A stretch of 64,000 nt of DNA, from assembly GCA_041178325.1 (NCBI GenBank), contig JBEGVN010000017.1:62001-126000 (forward strand). Direction: 5' to 3'. Below the pieces are notes generated by a model that saw only the letters and a list, made by a program, of their open reading frames with translations, had not been told where the DNA came from and did no database searches. The DNA is from UBA6136 sp041178325 (GTDB taxonomy: Bacteria > Pseudomonadota > Gammaproteobacteria > Methylococcales > Methylococcaceae). Below, piece after piece: positions 52,722 to 60,390 of the stretch. A program made the translations under genes and the position numbers. How positions within the stretch are numbered: position 1 is the stretch's first letter; every line of letters begins with the position of its first letter.

Positions 52722-53820
52722 ATGCGCGAACTCAATCCCCTTTATAACCAGATCAAGGATCTCAAGGGACGTGAAGAGTCTCTTAGGGGGTACCTTTGAC
52801 TTCGAAGAAAAACAGGAACGGCTGACCGAGGTTCTTCGGGAGCTTGAAGACCCCAAAATCTGGGACGATCCCGAGAAAGCGCAAACACTTGGTCGCGAGA
52901 GGACCCAACTTGAGGGCGTGGTCCACAACCTGCTAAAAATTCGCAACGGCATTCAAGATGCGCAGGAGCTTCTTGAGCTGGCCGTTGAAGAAGATGACGA
53001 GGGAAGTGTCGACTCGGTTGCCGACGACCTTGATGGCTTTGAAAAAGTCGTCGCAGAACTTGAGTTCCGCCGCATGTTCTCCGGAGAAATGGATCCCAAC
53101 AATGCCTTTCTCGACATTCAAGCAGGGTCGGGAGGCACGGAAGCTCAGGACTGGGCGGCCATGCTGGAGCGTATGTATTTGCGCTGGGGTGAGCGCAAAG
53201 GATTCAAAACCGAACTGGTCGAGGAATCTGCCGGCGACGTTGCCGGCATCAAGAGCGCGACCATTCGCTTTGAAGGTGAATATGCCTATGGCTGGCTTCG
53301 AACAGAAACCGGAGTCCACCGGTTGGTGAGAAAGTCCCCGTTTGACTCCGGGAACCGGAGACACACTTCCTTCTCTTCCGTTTTCGTCTCACCCGAGGTC
53401 GACGACAACATTGATATTGACATTAATCCTGCAGACCTTCGCACCGACGTCTATCGGGCCAGTGGCGCAGGAGGCCAGCACGTCAATCGAACGGAATCTG
53501 CTGTCCGAATTACGCATATCCCGTCCGGCGTGGTGGTTCAGTGTCAAAGCCAGCGCTCCCAGCATGCCAACCGCGACTGGTGCATGAAGCAGTTGCGCGC
53601 CAAGCTCTACGAGCTTGAGATTCAGAAACGGAACACCGAAAAACAGAAGCTGGAAGACTCCAAGTCTGACATCGGTTGGGGTAGCCAGATTCGATCCTAT
53701 GTATTGGATCAGTCCCGTATCAAGGATCTCAGGACCAACGTTGAAACCAGCAACCCAGGTCCCGTCCTCGACGGCGATCTCGACCCCTTTATCGAAGCCA
53801 GCCTCAAGAGCGGACTCTAA
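52722..53820 (+). CDS. prfB: Peptide chain release factor 2, with programmed +1 frameshift
   Basis: RF2 releases proteins at UGA and UAA. Translation begins at ATG 52722 (MRELNPLYNQIKDLKG), reads 25 codons, meets an in-frame TGA at 52797-52799, and shifts +1 to continue at GAC (52798). Together the parts give 365 residues, the length of E. coli RF2. The second part has the stop-recognition motif SPFDSGNRRH and the peptidyl-release motif GAGGQHVNRT. The frame after the shift is open back to 52705, but the true N-terminus is in the first frame. lysS follows after 5 nt. Confidence 0.97.
52785..52800 (+). promoter_or_regulatory. prfB programmed frameshift site
   Basis: The site reads AGGGGGTACCTTTGAC. 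An internal Shine-Dalgarno-like AGGGGG is followed by TAC, the slippery CTT codon and TGA C. It differs by one base from the E. coli site (TAT in place of TAC). Low RF2 slows termination at TGA and favours the +1 shift, so RF2 regulates its own synthesis. Confidence 0.97.
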
Positions 53821-53825
53821 GCTCC

Positions 53826-55319
53826 ATGAACGATCTTATCGACGAAAACAAACTTACGCTCCAGCGCCGCGAAAAGCTCAAAGCCATCCGCGAACAGGAA
53901 GCCATTGCCTTTCCGAATGACTTTCGAAGAAACGCGCTGGCGCAAGACCTTCTGAACCAATACGAAGCCCTGGAAGCCGAAGAACTCGAAGCCAAGGCTC
54001 TTCGCGTTAGCTTAGGTGGCCGCCTGATGACCAAGCGCGTTATGGGCAAAGCTTCGTTCGCCCATCTTCAAGACATGTCGGGTCGACTGCAGGTTTTCCT
54101 GCAACGCGACACCTTACCTGAAGGTGTATACGAAGCCTTCAAGGGATGGGACATGGGGGACATCATTGGCGTCGAGGGCGTGCTGTTTAAGACCAAGACC
54201 GGAGAGCTCTCCGTACGGGTCGATCAGGCTCGCCTTTTGACCAAGTCCCTCCGCCCTCTTCCTGAAAAATTCCATGGCCTGCAGGATGCGGAAACCTGCT
54301 ATCGGCAACGTTATCTCGATCTCATCATGAACGAGGATTCCCGCAAGGTTTTCCTGCTTCGAAGCGCCATTGTTCGCCATATTCGCGAGTTTCTGGCAGC
54401 ACGCGGATTCCTTGAAGTGGAAACCCCGATGATGCAGGTGATTCCGGGTGGAGCGAGAGCACGCCCCTTCGTGACCCACCACAACGCCCTCGACATGGAT
54501 CTTTATCTTAGGATCGCACCCGAGCTTTATCTGAAGCGTCTCGTGGTCGGCGGCTTCGAGCGCGTCTTTGAAATCAACCGAAGCTTCCGTAATGAAGGGC
54601 TTTCGACCCGCCACAACCCCGAGTTCACCATGATCGAGTTTTATCAGGCCTACGCGGACTACCGCGACCTGATGGATCTTACCGAAGAACTCATGCGGAC
54701 GATTGCCGTAGATCTGACTGGAGATACCCGCATTAGCCATCAGGGAGAAACCTACGATCTGGGCCAGCCTTTCCAGCGAATGACAGTCCTCGAATCTATC
54801 CTGCACTTCAACCCGGATATCACCGCGGCAGACCTTGCATCACTGGAAGGTGCCCGCGCCATTGCGAGCCGCCTTCACATCAAGCTCGATGCGGGCGACG
54901 GACTGGGTAAGGTTCAAACTGAAATATTTGAAAAGACAGTCGAGGACCGCCTCATGGCTCCGACCTTCATCACAGCCTATCCCGCCGAGGTATCACCTCT
55001 GGCTCGGAGAAATGATAATGATCCTTTCATTACCGACCGATTTGAGTTTTTCATAGGTGGTAGGGAGCTAGCCAATGGCTTTTCCGAGCTCAATGACGCA
55101 GAGGATCAGGCCGAGAGGTTCAGAAAGCAGGCCGACAACAAGGATGCCGGCGACGAGGAGGCCATGCATTACGATGCAGACTATATTCGTGCTCTGGAAT
55201 ATGGAATGGCTCCCACAGCTGGCGAGGGAATTGGCATTGACCGCCTAGTGATGTTCTTTACCGACTCGCCTTCGATTCGCGATGTCATCCTCTTTCCACA
55301 CATGCGCAGAGAGGCTTAA
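53826..55319 (+). CDS. lysS: Lysyl-tRNA synthetase, class II
   Basis: A 497-residue class IIb synthetase charging tRNA-Lys. The N-terminal OB-fold anticodon-binding domain (GRLMTKRVMGKASFAHLQDMSG) is followed by motif 1 (FLEVETPMMQ), motif 2 (FERVFEINRSFRNEGLSTRHNPEF) and motif 3 (GIGIDRLVMFFTDSPSIRDVILFP). It is directly downstream of prfB, the same order as in E. coli, and ends at a strong hairpin. Confidence 0.97.
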   Translation: MNDLIDENKLTLQRREKLKAIREQEAIAFPNDFRRNALAQDLLNQYEALEAEELEAKALRVSLGGRLMTKRVMGKASFAHLQDMSGRLQVFLQRDTLPEGVYEAFKGWDMGDIIGVEGVLFKTKTGELSVRVDQARLLTKSLRPLPEKFHGLQDAETCYRQRYLDLIMNEDSRKVFLLRSAIVRHIREFLAARGFLEVETPMMQVIPGGARARPFVTHHNALDMDLYLRIAPELYLKRLVVGGFERVFEINRSFRNEGLSTRHNPEFTMIEFYQAYADYRDLMDLTEELMRTIAVDLTGDTRISHQGETYDLGQPFQRMTVLESILHFNPDITAADLASLEGARAIASRLHIKLDAGDGLGKVQTEIFEKTVEDRLMAPTFITAYPAEVSPLARRNDNDPFITDRFEFFIGGRELANGFSELNDAEDQAERFRKQADNKDAGDEEAMHYDADYIRALEYGMAPTAGEGIGIDRLVMFFTDSPSIRDVILFPHMRREA

Positions 55320-55342
55320 AAAAGCCCGCATAAAATGCGGGC
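55318..55342. terminator. Bidirectional terminator between lysS and the xoxJ-like gene
   Basis: An 8-bp stem GCCCGCAT/ATGCGGGC with loop AAA (55324-55342) follows the lysS stop. Read on the minus strand it is followed by TTTTTT, a good intrinsic terminator for the xoxJ-like transcript. On the plus strand the tail is T-poor. Confidence 0.75.
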
Positions 55343-55366
55343 CTTGCTTTCGATGAGCCAGAGACT

Positions 55367-56230
55367 TTAATCCGTCTTCTTCCCTGTTGCTTCTGACTCT
55401 ATCGGCAGCAGAGGGATCTCAAAACTCTTTAGGATGGCCTCGATTTCTGGGGCCTTTTTTTCGATCAGCCCATTAAGAAGCTCCTTACGTTCCTTGTCAG
55501 GGATTCGAACTCCCATTGCCATTGCAAAATCAAACTTCAGTCCTGGCTCCGTCTGCATGGGCAAAGCAACCAGTGCACCTGGCTTTTGCTTGACCAGATA
55601 GCCTGCAATCGGCCCCCAGATAATCACCATATCGATTTTCTTATCCTTAAAATCCTGCGCCAAAACCTGCGCTGTATTCTGCGTAATGTCTCCGGTCATG
55701 GTCTGGTAAGGAATTCCTTGCCCAATCAACCCGTGCTTTAAAAGCCAGGTCGTTCCGGGCGCACCTCCATCGAACATCGCGATCTTTAGCTTCGCCTTGA
55801 CGTCCGGCGACAGATTATCGATGTCAGAAGGTTTCTTAATGCCATCCAGCGGCCCTCCTTTTGCATAGACCAACGCGTAGGTTGACCGGTAATAGGGCCT
55901 TGTTGTGGCCGCGAGCTCGAAGCCCTGGGGCACCTCAATCACAACATCGCAAAGGTATTCCTGTGAGTCCTCAGGCTTCATCTTCAGCGTATTTCGAATA
56001 AATCCCAGCCGCTGAGGAAACCACATATATTCGAGCTTTTGACCAAGCTCCTTAGCAAACAGCTCTGCAACCTTGTTGCCATAACCGCCACCATCCTTTT
56101 GCGAAAGGGGGGGATTATTAGGATCTGCACAGACCTTGAATGTCTTTTCTGCCTGCGCAGGATCTGCTAGCAACATATAGGATGCAACTAACACTATGCG
56201 AGTGAATCTTGCACTTAGACCTTGCCTCAT
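55367..56230 (-). CDS. xoxJ: Quinoprotein dehydrogenase-associated periplasmic binding protein (XoxJ-like)
   Basis: A 287-residue exported protein with a signal peptide ending near VLVASYMLLADPAQA. The mature part begins FKVCADPNNPPLSQKDGGGYGNKVAELFAKELGQ, the signature of the group of solute-binding-like proteins next to PQQ dehydrogenases (MoxJ/XoxJ). These are thought to help load or activate the methanol dehydrogenase rather than to import a solute. It lies downstream of xoxF on the same strand, beyond a hairpin that may lower its expression relative to xoxF. Confidence 0.87.
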   Translation of the reverse strand: MRQGLSARFTRIVLVASYMLLADPAQAEKTFKVCADPNNPPLSQKDGGGYGNKVAELFAKELGQKLEYMWFPQRLGFIRNTLKMKPEDSQEYLCDVVIEVPQGFELAATTRPYYRSTYALVYAKGGPLDGIKKPSDIDNLSPDVKAKLKIAMFDGGAPGTTWLLKHGLIGQGIPYQTMTGDITQNTAQVLAQDFKDKKIDMVIIWGPIAGYLVKQKPGALVALPMQTEPGLKFDFAMAMGVRIPDKERKELLNGLIEKKAPEIEAILKSFEIPLLPIESEATGKKTD

Positions 56231-56291
56231 TCCAATACCTCAATAGTCATAACTCTCTATATAGGACGCCCACCACTGAGCGGGGTTCCCT

Positions 56292-56332
56292 AAAAAACAA
56301 AAGCCCCGACTGTAACAACAGCCGGGGCTTTC
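56292..56332 (-). terminator. Terminator/attenuator hairpin after xoxF
   Basis: Read on the minus strand, a GC-rich stem of about 13 bp with one mismatch (AAGCCCCGGCTGT / ACAGTCGGGGCTT) is followed by TTGTTTTTTA. It lies about 50 nt after the xoxF stop and about 60 nt before the xoxJ-like start. It would end most xoxF transcripts. Confidence 0.75.
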
Positions 56333-56379
56333 ATTGAGTCTTTTGGAGTCCCTACAGGGGGACCCCTTGGACTATCGTC

Positions 56380-58242
56380 TTAGTTCGGCAATGCGAACAC
56401 GGTGAACACGCCACCCAGCTTGGTGTGGGTGCTCAGGCTCTTGTATGCACCAACGGCACCAAGACCTTCACTATCACCTTCAAGACCAGCGGCCATACCG
56501 ACGCCAGCCCAACCGCCGATACCGGACAGAACACCAACATACTGCTTACCGTTGTACATCCAGGTGCTGACGTTACCGATGATGCCGGACGGGGTCTTGA
56601 ACTTGTAAAGTTCAGCGCCGGTGTTGGCATCACGAACCTTCAGGTAGCCCTCAAGGGTACCGTAGATCACGAGGTCACTCGCGGTGGAAACCATGCCGCT
56701 CCACAGTGAGAAGGGTTCGTCGATCTGCCATGCGATCTTACCGGTGGTCGGATCCCAAGCAGTGAATGAGCCCATATGGAGCTTTTCTTCCTTATCACCG
56801 GTCTTGACGTTGATCTTAGCCGGATAGATGTTCAGGGTTGCACCAACGTAGGGCTGACCTGCGGTGTATTCAACCTGGAAGGGCTCATAGTCCATACAGG
56901 TGTGATTGCCCGGGATGTAGATCAGCTTGGTCTTGGGTGAGTAAGCAACCGGCGGCTCGTTCTTCGCGCCCATAGCGGAAGGACAGATTCCCTTCTGGTT
57001 GTGGTCTTCACCACCAGCCTGCGTAGAGTACTGGCTCTGAACCTGTGGACGACCGGTCTTGGGATCAACATGTGATGCCCAGTTGACCATCTTGTCGAAC
57101 TTTTCGGCTACAAGCAGCTCACCAGAGATACGGTCAAGGGTATAACCGAAACCGTTACGATCGAAGTGGGTCAGCAGCTTGGTGTGATCCTTGCCGTCCT
57201 TATCCTTCATCGGAAGGTCGACAAGGGTCATCTCGTTGATGCCGTCGTAGTCCCATTCGTCGTGCGGGGTCATCTGGTAAACCCACTTGGCCGCACCCGT
57301 ATCCGCATCACGAGCCCAAATGGTCATAGACCACTTGTTGTCGCCCGGACGCTGAACCGGATTCCAGGTGGAGGGATTGCCTGAGCCGTAGTAGATCAGG
57401 TTGGCTTCAGCGTCATAGCTGGTCCAACCCCAAGTGGTGCCGCCACCGATTTTCCACTGGTCGCCCTGCCAGGTCTTCAGAGAAGAATCCTTGCCAACCG
57501 GCGCCATCTTTCCGTCAGTCCATGTGACCGTCTTATCGGGATCGATCTTCATGTCGGCGTCAGGGCCCATGCTGTAGGCCTTCCATGCAAGCGAGCCATC
57601 CTTGACGTTGTAAGCGGCCATAAAGCCACGTACGCCAAACTCACCGCCAGAGATACCAATCAGGACCTTGTCCTTTACAACAACTGGTGCGCTGGTGTTG
57701 GTCATACCTGCCTTTGGGTCACCATTCTTGACCTTCCAGACCAGCTTGCCTGTCTTTGCATCCAGAGCGATCAGAGTGGCATCACCCTGCGCCAGGAAGA
57801 CCTTGCCGTCACCATAACCGAGACCACGGTTAACCACGTCACAACACATGACGCCGATAACCTGAGTCGGGTCCGTACCCTTATCGGGTGCGTAATCGTA
57901 TTCCCAGACGACACTGTGGGTGTCCTGGCTCAGCGCGTAGATCTTGTGCGGGAAGCCGGTGTGGATGTAGATGAGGCCGTTGACAACCAACGGACCACCT
58001 TCGTGACCACGAAGCATACCGGTAGAGAAGGTCCACTGCGGCTGAATGTTCTTCGCATTGTCCTTGTTAATTTGGGTCAGCGTGCTGAAGCGGCTGCCAA
58101 AATAATCACCACCCCAAGTGGCCCAGTTTGCAGGGTCACGGGACAGCTTTTCTACTTCGGCATTAGCAAAACCTACGCCCGGGGCGGCCAAAGCGGTCGC
58201 AACGGTCGTGGTCAGCAGCAAACTCTTCAAAGAGTTCTTCAT
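56380..58242 (-). CDS. xoxF: Lanthanide-dependent methanol dehydrogenase XoxF
   Basis: A periplasmic PQQ-dependent alcohol dehydrogenase of 620 residues with a signal peptide ending near GVGFANA. The eight-bladed propeller quinoprotein has the vicinal disulfide C133-C134, metal ligands E201 and N289, and the catalytic D331. A further aspartate D333 (DEWDYDGINEM) replaces the alanine of calcium-type MxaF and is diagnostic of lanthanide enzymes. The start follows an AGGAGGA ribosome-binding site. No cytochrome c (xoxG) or mxaI-like small subunit gene is in the window. It diverges from a quinoprotein relay pair. Confidence 0.96.
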   Translation of the reverse strand: MKNSLKSLLLTTTVATALAAPGVGFANAEVEKLSRDPANWATWGGDYFGSRFSTLTQINKDNAKNIQPQWTFSTGMLRGHEGGPLVVNGLIYIHTGFPHKIYALSQDTHSVVWEYDYAPDKGTDPTQVIGVMCCDVVNRGLGYGDGKVFLAQGDATLIALDAKTGKLVWKVKNGDPKAGMTNTSAPVVVKDKVLIGISGGEFGVRGFMAAYNVKDGSLAWKAYSMGPDADMKIDPDKTVTWTDGKMAPVGKDSSLKTWQGDQWKIGGGTTWGWTSYDAEANLIYYGSGNPSTWNPVQRPGDNKWSMTIWARDADTGAAKWVYQMTPHDEWDYDGINEMTLVDLPMKDKDGKDHTKLLTHFDRNGFGYTLDRISGELLVAEKFDKMVNWASHVDPKTGRPQVQSQYSTQAGGEDHNQKGICPSAMGAKNEPPVAYSPKTKLIYIPGNHTCMDYEPFQVEYTAGQPYVGATLNIYPAKINVKTGDKEEKLHMGSFTAWDPTTGKIAWQIDEPFSLWSGMVSTASDLVIYGTLEGYLKVRDANTGAELYKFKTPSGIIGNVSTWMYNGKQYVGVLSGIGGWAGVGMAAGLEGDSEGLGAVGAYKSLSTHTKLGGVFTVFALPN

Positions 58243-58563
58243 CGTTTATCCTCCTCAGATAAGGCAAAAATACGTTTGCAAACGCTTATTTACACCTAAG
58301 CTTAACGAGCCGCAGCTTTTCAGCAGGTTCAATCTTCTTAGAAAATCGGGTCAACCCGAGCGACCGTCTGGGTGCGTAACTTGAAGGATTTCAAGCGAAA
58401 AGTCAACGGGCGCAAGCCCTTGGCTGACTCGCACGACACAGAACGCCAGCGTCGCTCCAACGACACATTCTACTGAAGAAATGAACGACGAGGATCATGT
58501 GTTGATTTAACCTTGCGTGCCGAAGACAATGGCAACCGCAACATCAGGAGAACCTGATACACC
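58243..58563. promoter_or_regulatory. Divergent regulatory region between xoxF and the quinoprotein relay genes
   Basis: This 321-bp stretch has no gene. It contains a perfect palindrome CGTTTGCAAACG (58273-58284) in the xoxF leader, a TCGGGT/ACCCGA dyad (58346-58359), and a CTTGAA/TTCAAG dyad with a 4-bp spacer (58380-58395). A TTGATT-17-GACAAT promoter-like pair (58502-58530) points toward the zinc hydrolase gene. The dyads are operator candidates for regulators not encoded here. Confidence 0.5.
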
Positions 58564-59529
58564 ATGATCCAAAAACTCAACCTCCATCTGCTGGTGGCGG
58601 CCTCGTTCCTGCTAGGACTGGGATCTACCCTCCGGGCCGAAACTCTGTCCCTCAAGGAAGTGGCTCCCGGTATCTTTGTCCATCAAGGCATTCATGAAGT
58701 TCCCGACATCAAAAACCACGGGGAAATCGCCAATATTGGCTTTGTCATTGGCGAGCGATGCGTCGCTGTAATAGACAGTGGCGGAAGCCCTGATCAGGGC
58801 CAACAGCTGCGAAACGCCATTGAGCAAAGAACGCGACGCCCCATCTGCTATGTGATCAATACCCATGTCCATCCTGACCATATCTATGGGAACAAGAGCT
58901 TCCATCATGAAGGCGTTCGCTTTGTCGGCCACTATAAATTGGCGCAGGCAATGGCCCTAAGGGCCCCGTATTACAGCGAGATGGCTCAACGCGAGCTCGG
59001 TATAGCCTTGAGCAATGATCACTTCGTGCCCCCAGACCTTCCGGTTCAGGGAACGCTTGACCTTGATCTTGGGGGGCGAACCTTGAAGCTGACCGCACAT
59101 CCAACGGCTCATACGGATAATGACCTTAGCGTCTTCGACACTCAAACCCGGACTCTTTGGCTTGCGGATCTCCTTTTCATGGGCCATTTGCCCGTAATTG
59201 ATGGCAGCCTTCTGGGATGGCTTCAGGAAATTGAACGTCTTCGGCATATTGAGGCTAGCCAAGTCATTCCAGGACACGGCCCGGTCACAGCCGACTGGCC
59301 ATTGGCTCTGACCGGAGAGGAGAATTATCTTTTGTCATTGGCCCAAGAGATCAGAATCGCACTTAAGTCCAATAAAACGATTGAGCAAGCCATGAACGAA
59401 GTCGGTCAAAAAAACCGGCCCGACTGGCAGCTTTTTGATGCCTTTCACAAACGCAATGTTGCTACGGCCTTTGCAGAACTTGAGTGGGAAGATGAATCCC
59501 CCAAAACGATCCCAGGAGACACACCATGA
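58564..59529 (+). CDS. Quinoprotein relay system zinc metallohydrolase
   Basis: A 321-residue exported metallo-beta-lactamase-fold protein with a signal peptide ending near GLGSTLRA. The zinc motif is NTHVHPDHIYGN, with further ligands in TAHPTAHTDNDLSV and IPGHGPV. This group accompanies PQQ dehydrogenases and a SoxYZ-like carrier in a proposed quinoprotein relay; its substrate has not been established. It diverges from xoxF, and its stop overlaps the next start by ATGA. Confidence 0.87.
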   Translation: MIQKLNLHLLVAASFLLGLGSTLRAETLSLKEVAPGIFVHQGIHEVPDIKNHGEIANIGFVIGERCVAVIDSGGSPDQGQQLRNAIEQRTRRPICYVINTHVHPDHIYGNKSFHHEGVRFVGHYKLAQAMALRAPYYSEMAQRELGIALSNDHFVPPDLPVQGTLDLDLGGRTLKLTAHPTAHTDNDLSVFDTQTRTLWLADLLFMGHLPVIDGSLLGWLQEIERLRHIEASQVIPGHGPVTADWPLALTGEENYLLSLAQEIRIALKSNKTIEQAMNEVGQKNRPDWQLFDAFHKRNVATAFAELEWEDESPKTIPGDTP

Positions 59530-60341
59530 AATTTTTTTCGCTGATTCGTTCCATTGCGCTGGCAGCCCTCGGCGCGCTTGCCTTAACGCAGGCCGCTTGG
59601 GCCGAAGGCGAAGATGAGTCGGCCTGGAACGGATCAATTAAATCGAAATTTTTCGGAGAACAGGCCATCCTTGAGGACAAGGACACGATCGAAATTACGG
59701 CACCTTACCGAGCCGAAGATCCGGCCCTCGTCCCGATCCAAGTGACCAGCAAATTTCCTCAGTCGCAGGACCATTTCATCAGAAACATCACGGTCATAAT
59801 CGACAACAACCCAGTCCCCTTCTCAGCCTCATTCGACTTTACTCCCGAGAGCGGCAAAGCCGATATTGCCACTCGGATGCGTTTTAACGCCTACACGCAT
59901 GTTCGGGCCATCGCCCTGACCAATGATGGAAAACTCCACATGGCCAAGGCCTTCGTCAAGGCCAGCGGTGGTTGCTCGGCGCCCATAGGAACGGATGCGG
60001 AGGCGGCGATGGCCCGCATGGGGAAGATGAAGTTCAAATTCGATAGCGACAAAGCGACGATGGGCCAGCCCAATGCAATCCAGCTGCTGATTAGCCATCC
60101 CAATATCACAGGGATGCAAATGGATCAGATCAGCCGCATTGTGCAGCCAGCCCACTATGTGACAGAGGCCAAAGTGACCTTTGATGGAAAACTGATTCTC
60201 GGCGTCAGAGGGGATATTGCTATCAGCGCAGACCCCAATTTCCGCTTTTTCTTCACCCCTACTCATGCGGGAGAACTAAAGGCAGAGATCAAGGACAATC
60301 TCGGAAATCAGTTCAGCGCATCGCAGGCCGTTTCCCCTTGA
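59526..60341 (+). CDS. Quinoprotein dehydrogenase-associated SoxYZ-like carrier
   Basis: A 271-residue exported protein (signal peptide about residues 1-26) that fuses a SoxY-like N-terminal domain and a SoxZ-like C-terminal domain. The carrier cysteine C150 lies in ASGGCSAPIG, in place of the GGCGG tail of true SoxY. Genuine SoxYZ carries thiosulfate-derived sulfur; the relative linked to PQQ enzymes may carry another covalent adduct. It is translationally coupled to the metallohydrolase. No soxAX, soxB or soxCD genes are present. Confidence 0.87.
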   Translation: MKFFSLIRSIALAALGALALTQAAWAEGEDESAWNGSIKSKFFGEQAILEDKDTIEITAPYRAEDPALVPIQVTSKFPQSQDHFIRNITVIIDNNPVPFSASFDFTPESGKADIATRMRFNAYTHVRAIALTNDGKLHMAKAFVKASGGCSAPIGTDAEAAMARMGKMKFKFDSDKATMGQPNAIQLLISHPNITGMQMDQISRIVQPAHYVTEAKVTFDGKLILGVRGDIAISADPNFRFFFTPTHAGELKAEIKDNLGNQFSASQAVSP

Positions 60342-60351
60342 CGGTCGCTAC

Positions 60352-60390
60352 CCTGGTCGAGAAGTAGATTCCATCTCGACCAGGCCTTTT
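60352..60390. terminator. Intrinsic terminator after the SoxYZ-like gene
   Basis: An 11-bp perfect stem CCTGGTCGAGA/TCTCGACCAGG with an 11-nt loop is followed by CCTTTT on the plus strand. It lies between the convergent SoxYZ-like and RND genes and overlaps the RND stop at its end. Confidence 0.75.

Noticed and set aside
56402..56709. Plus-strand ORFs opposite the xoxF 3' end
   Set aside because: They lie antisense to the conserved C-terminal propeller of XoxF and show low-complexity composition typical of shadows.
59526..60341. Thiosulfate oxidation (Sox) system
   Set aside because: The SoxYZ-like fusion has GGCSAP rather than the GGCGG tail, and no other sox gene is present. It belongs with the PQQ-dehydrogenase-associated group.
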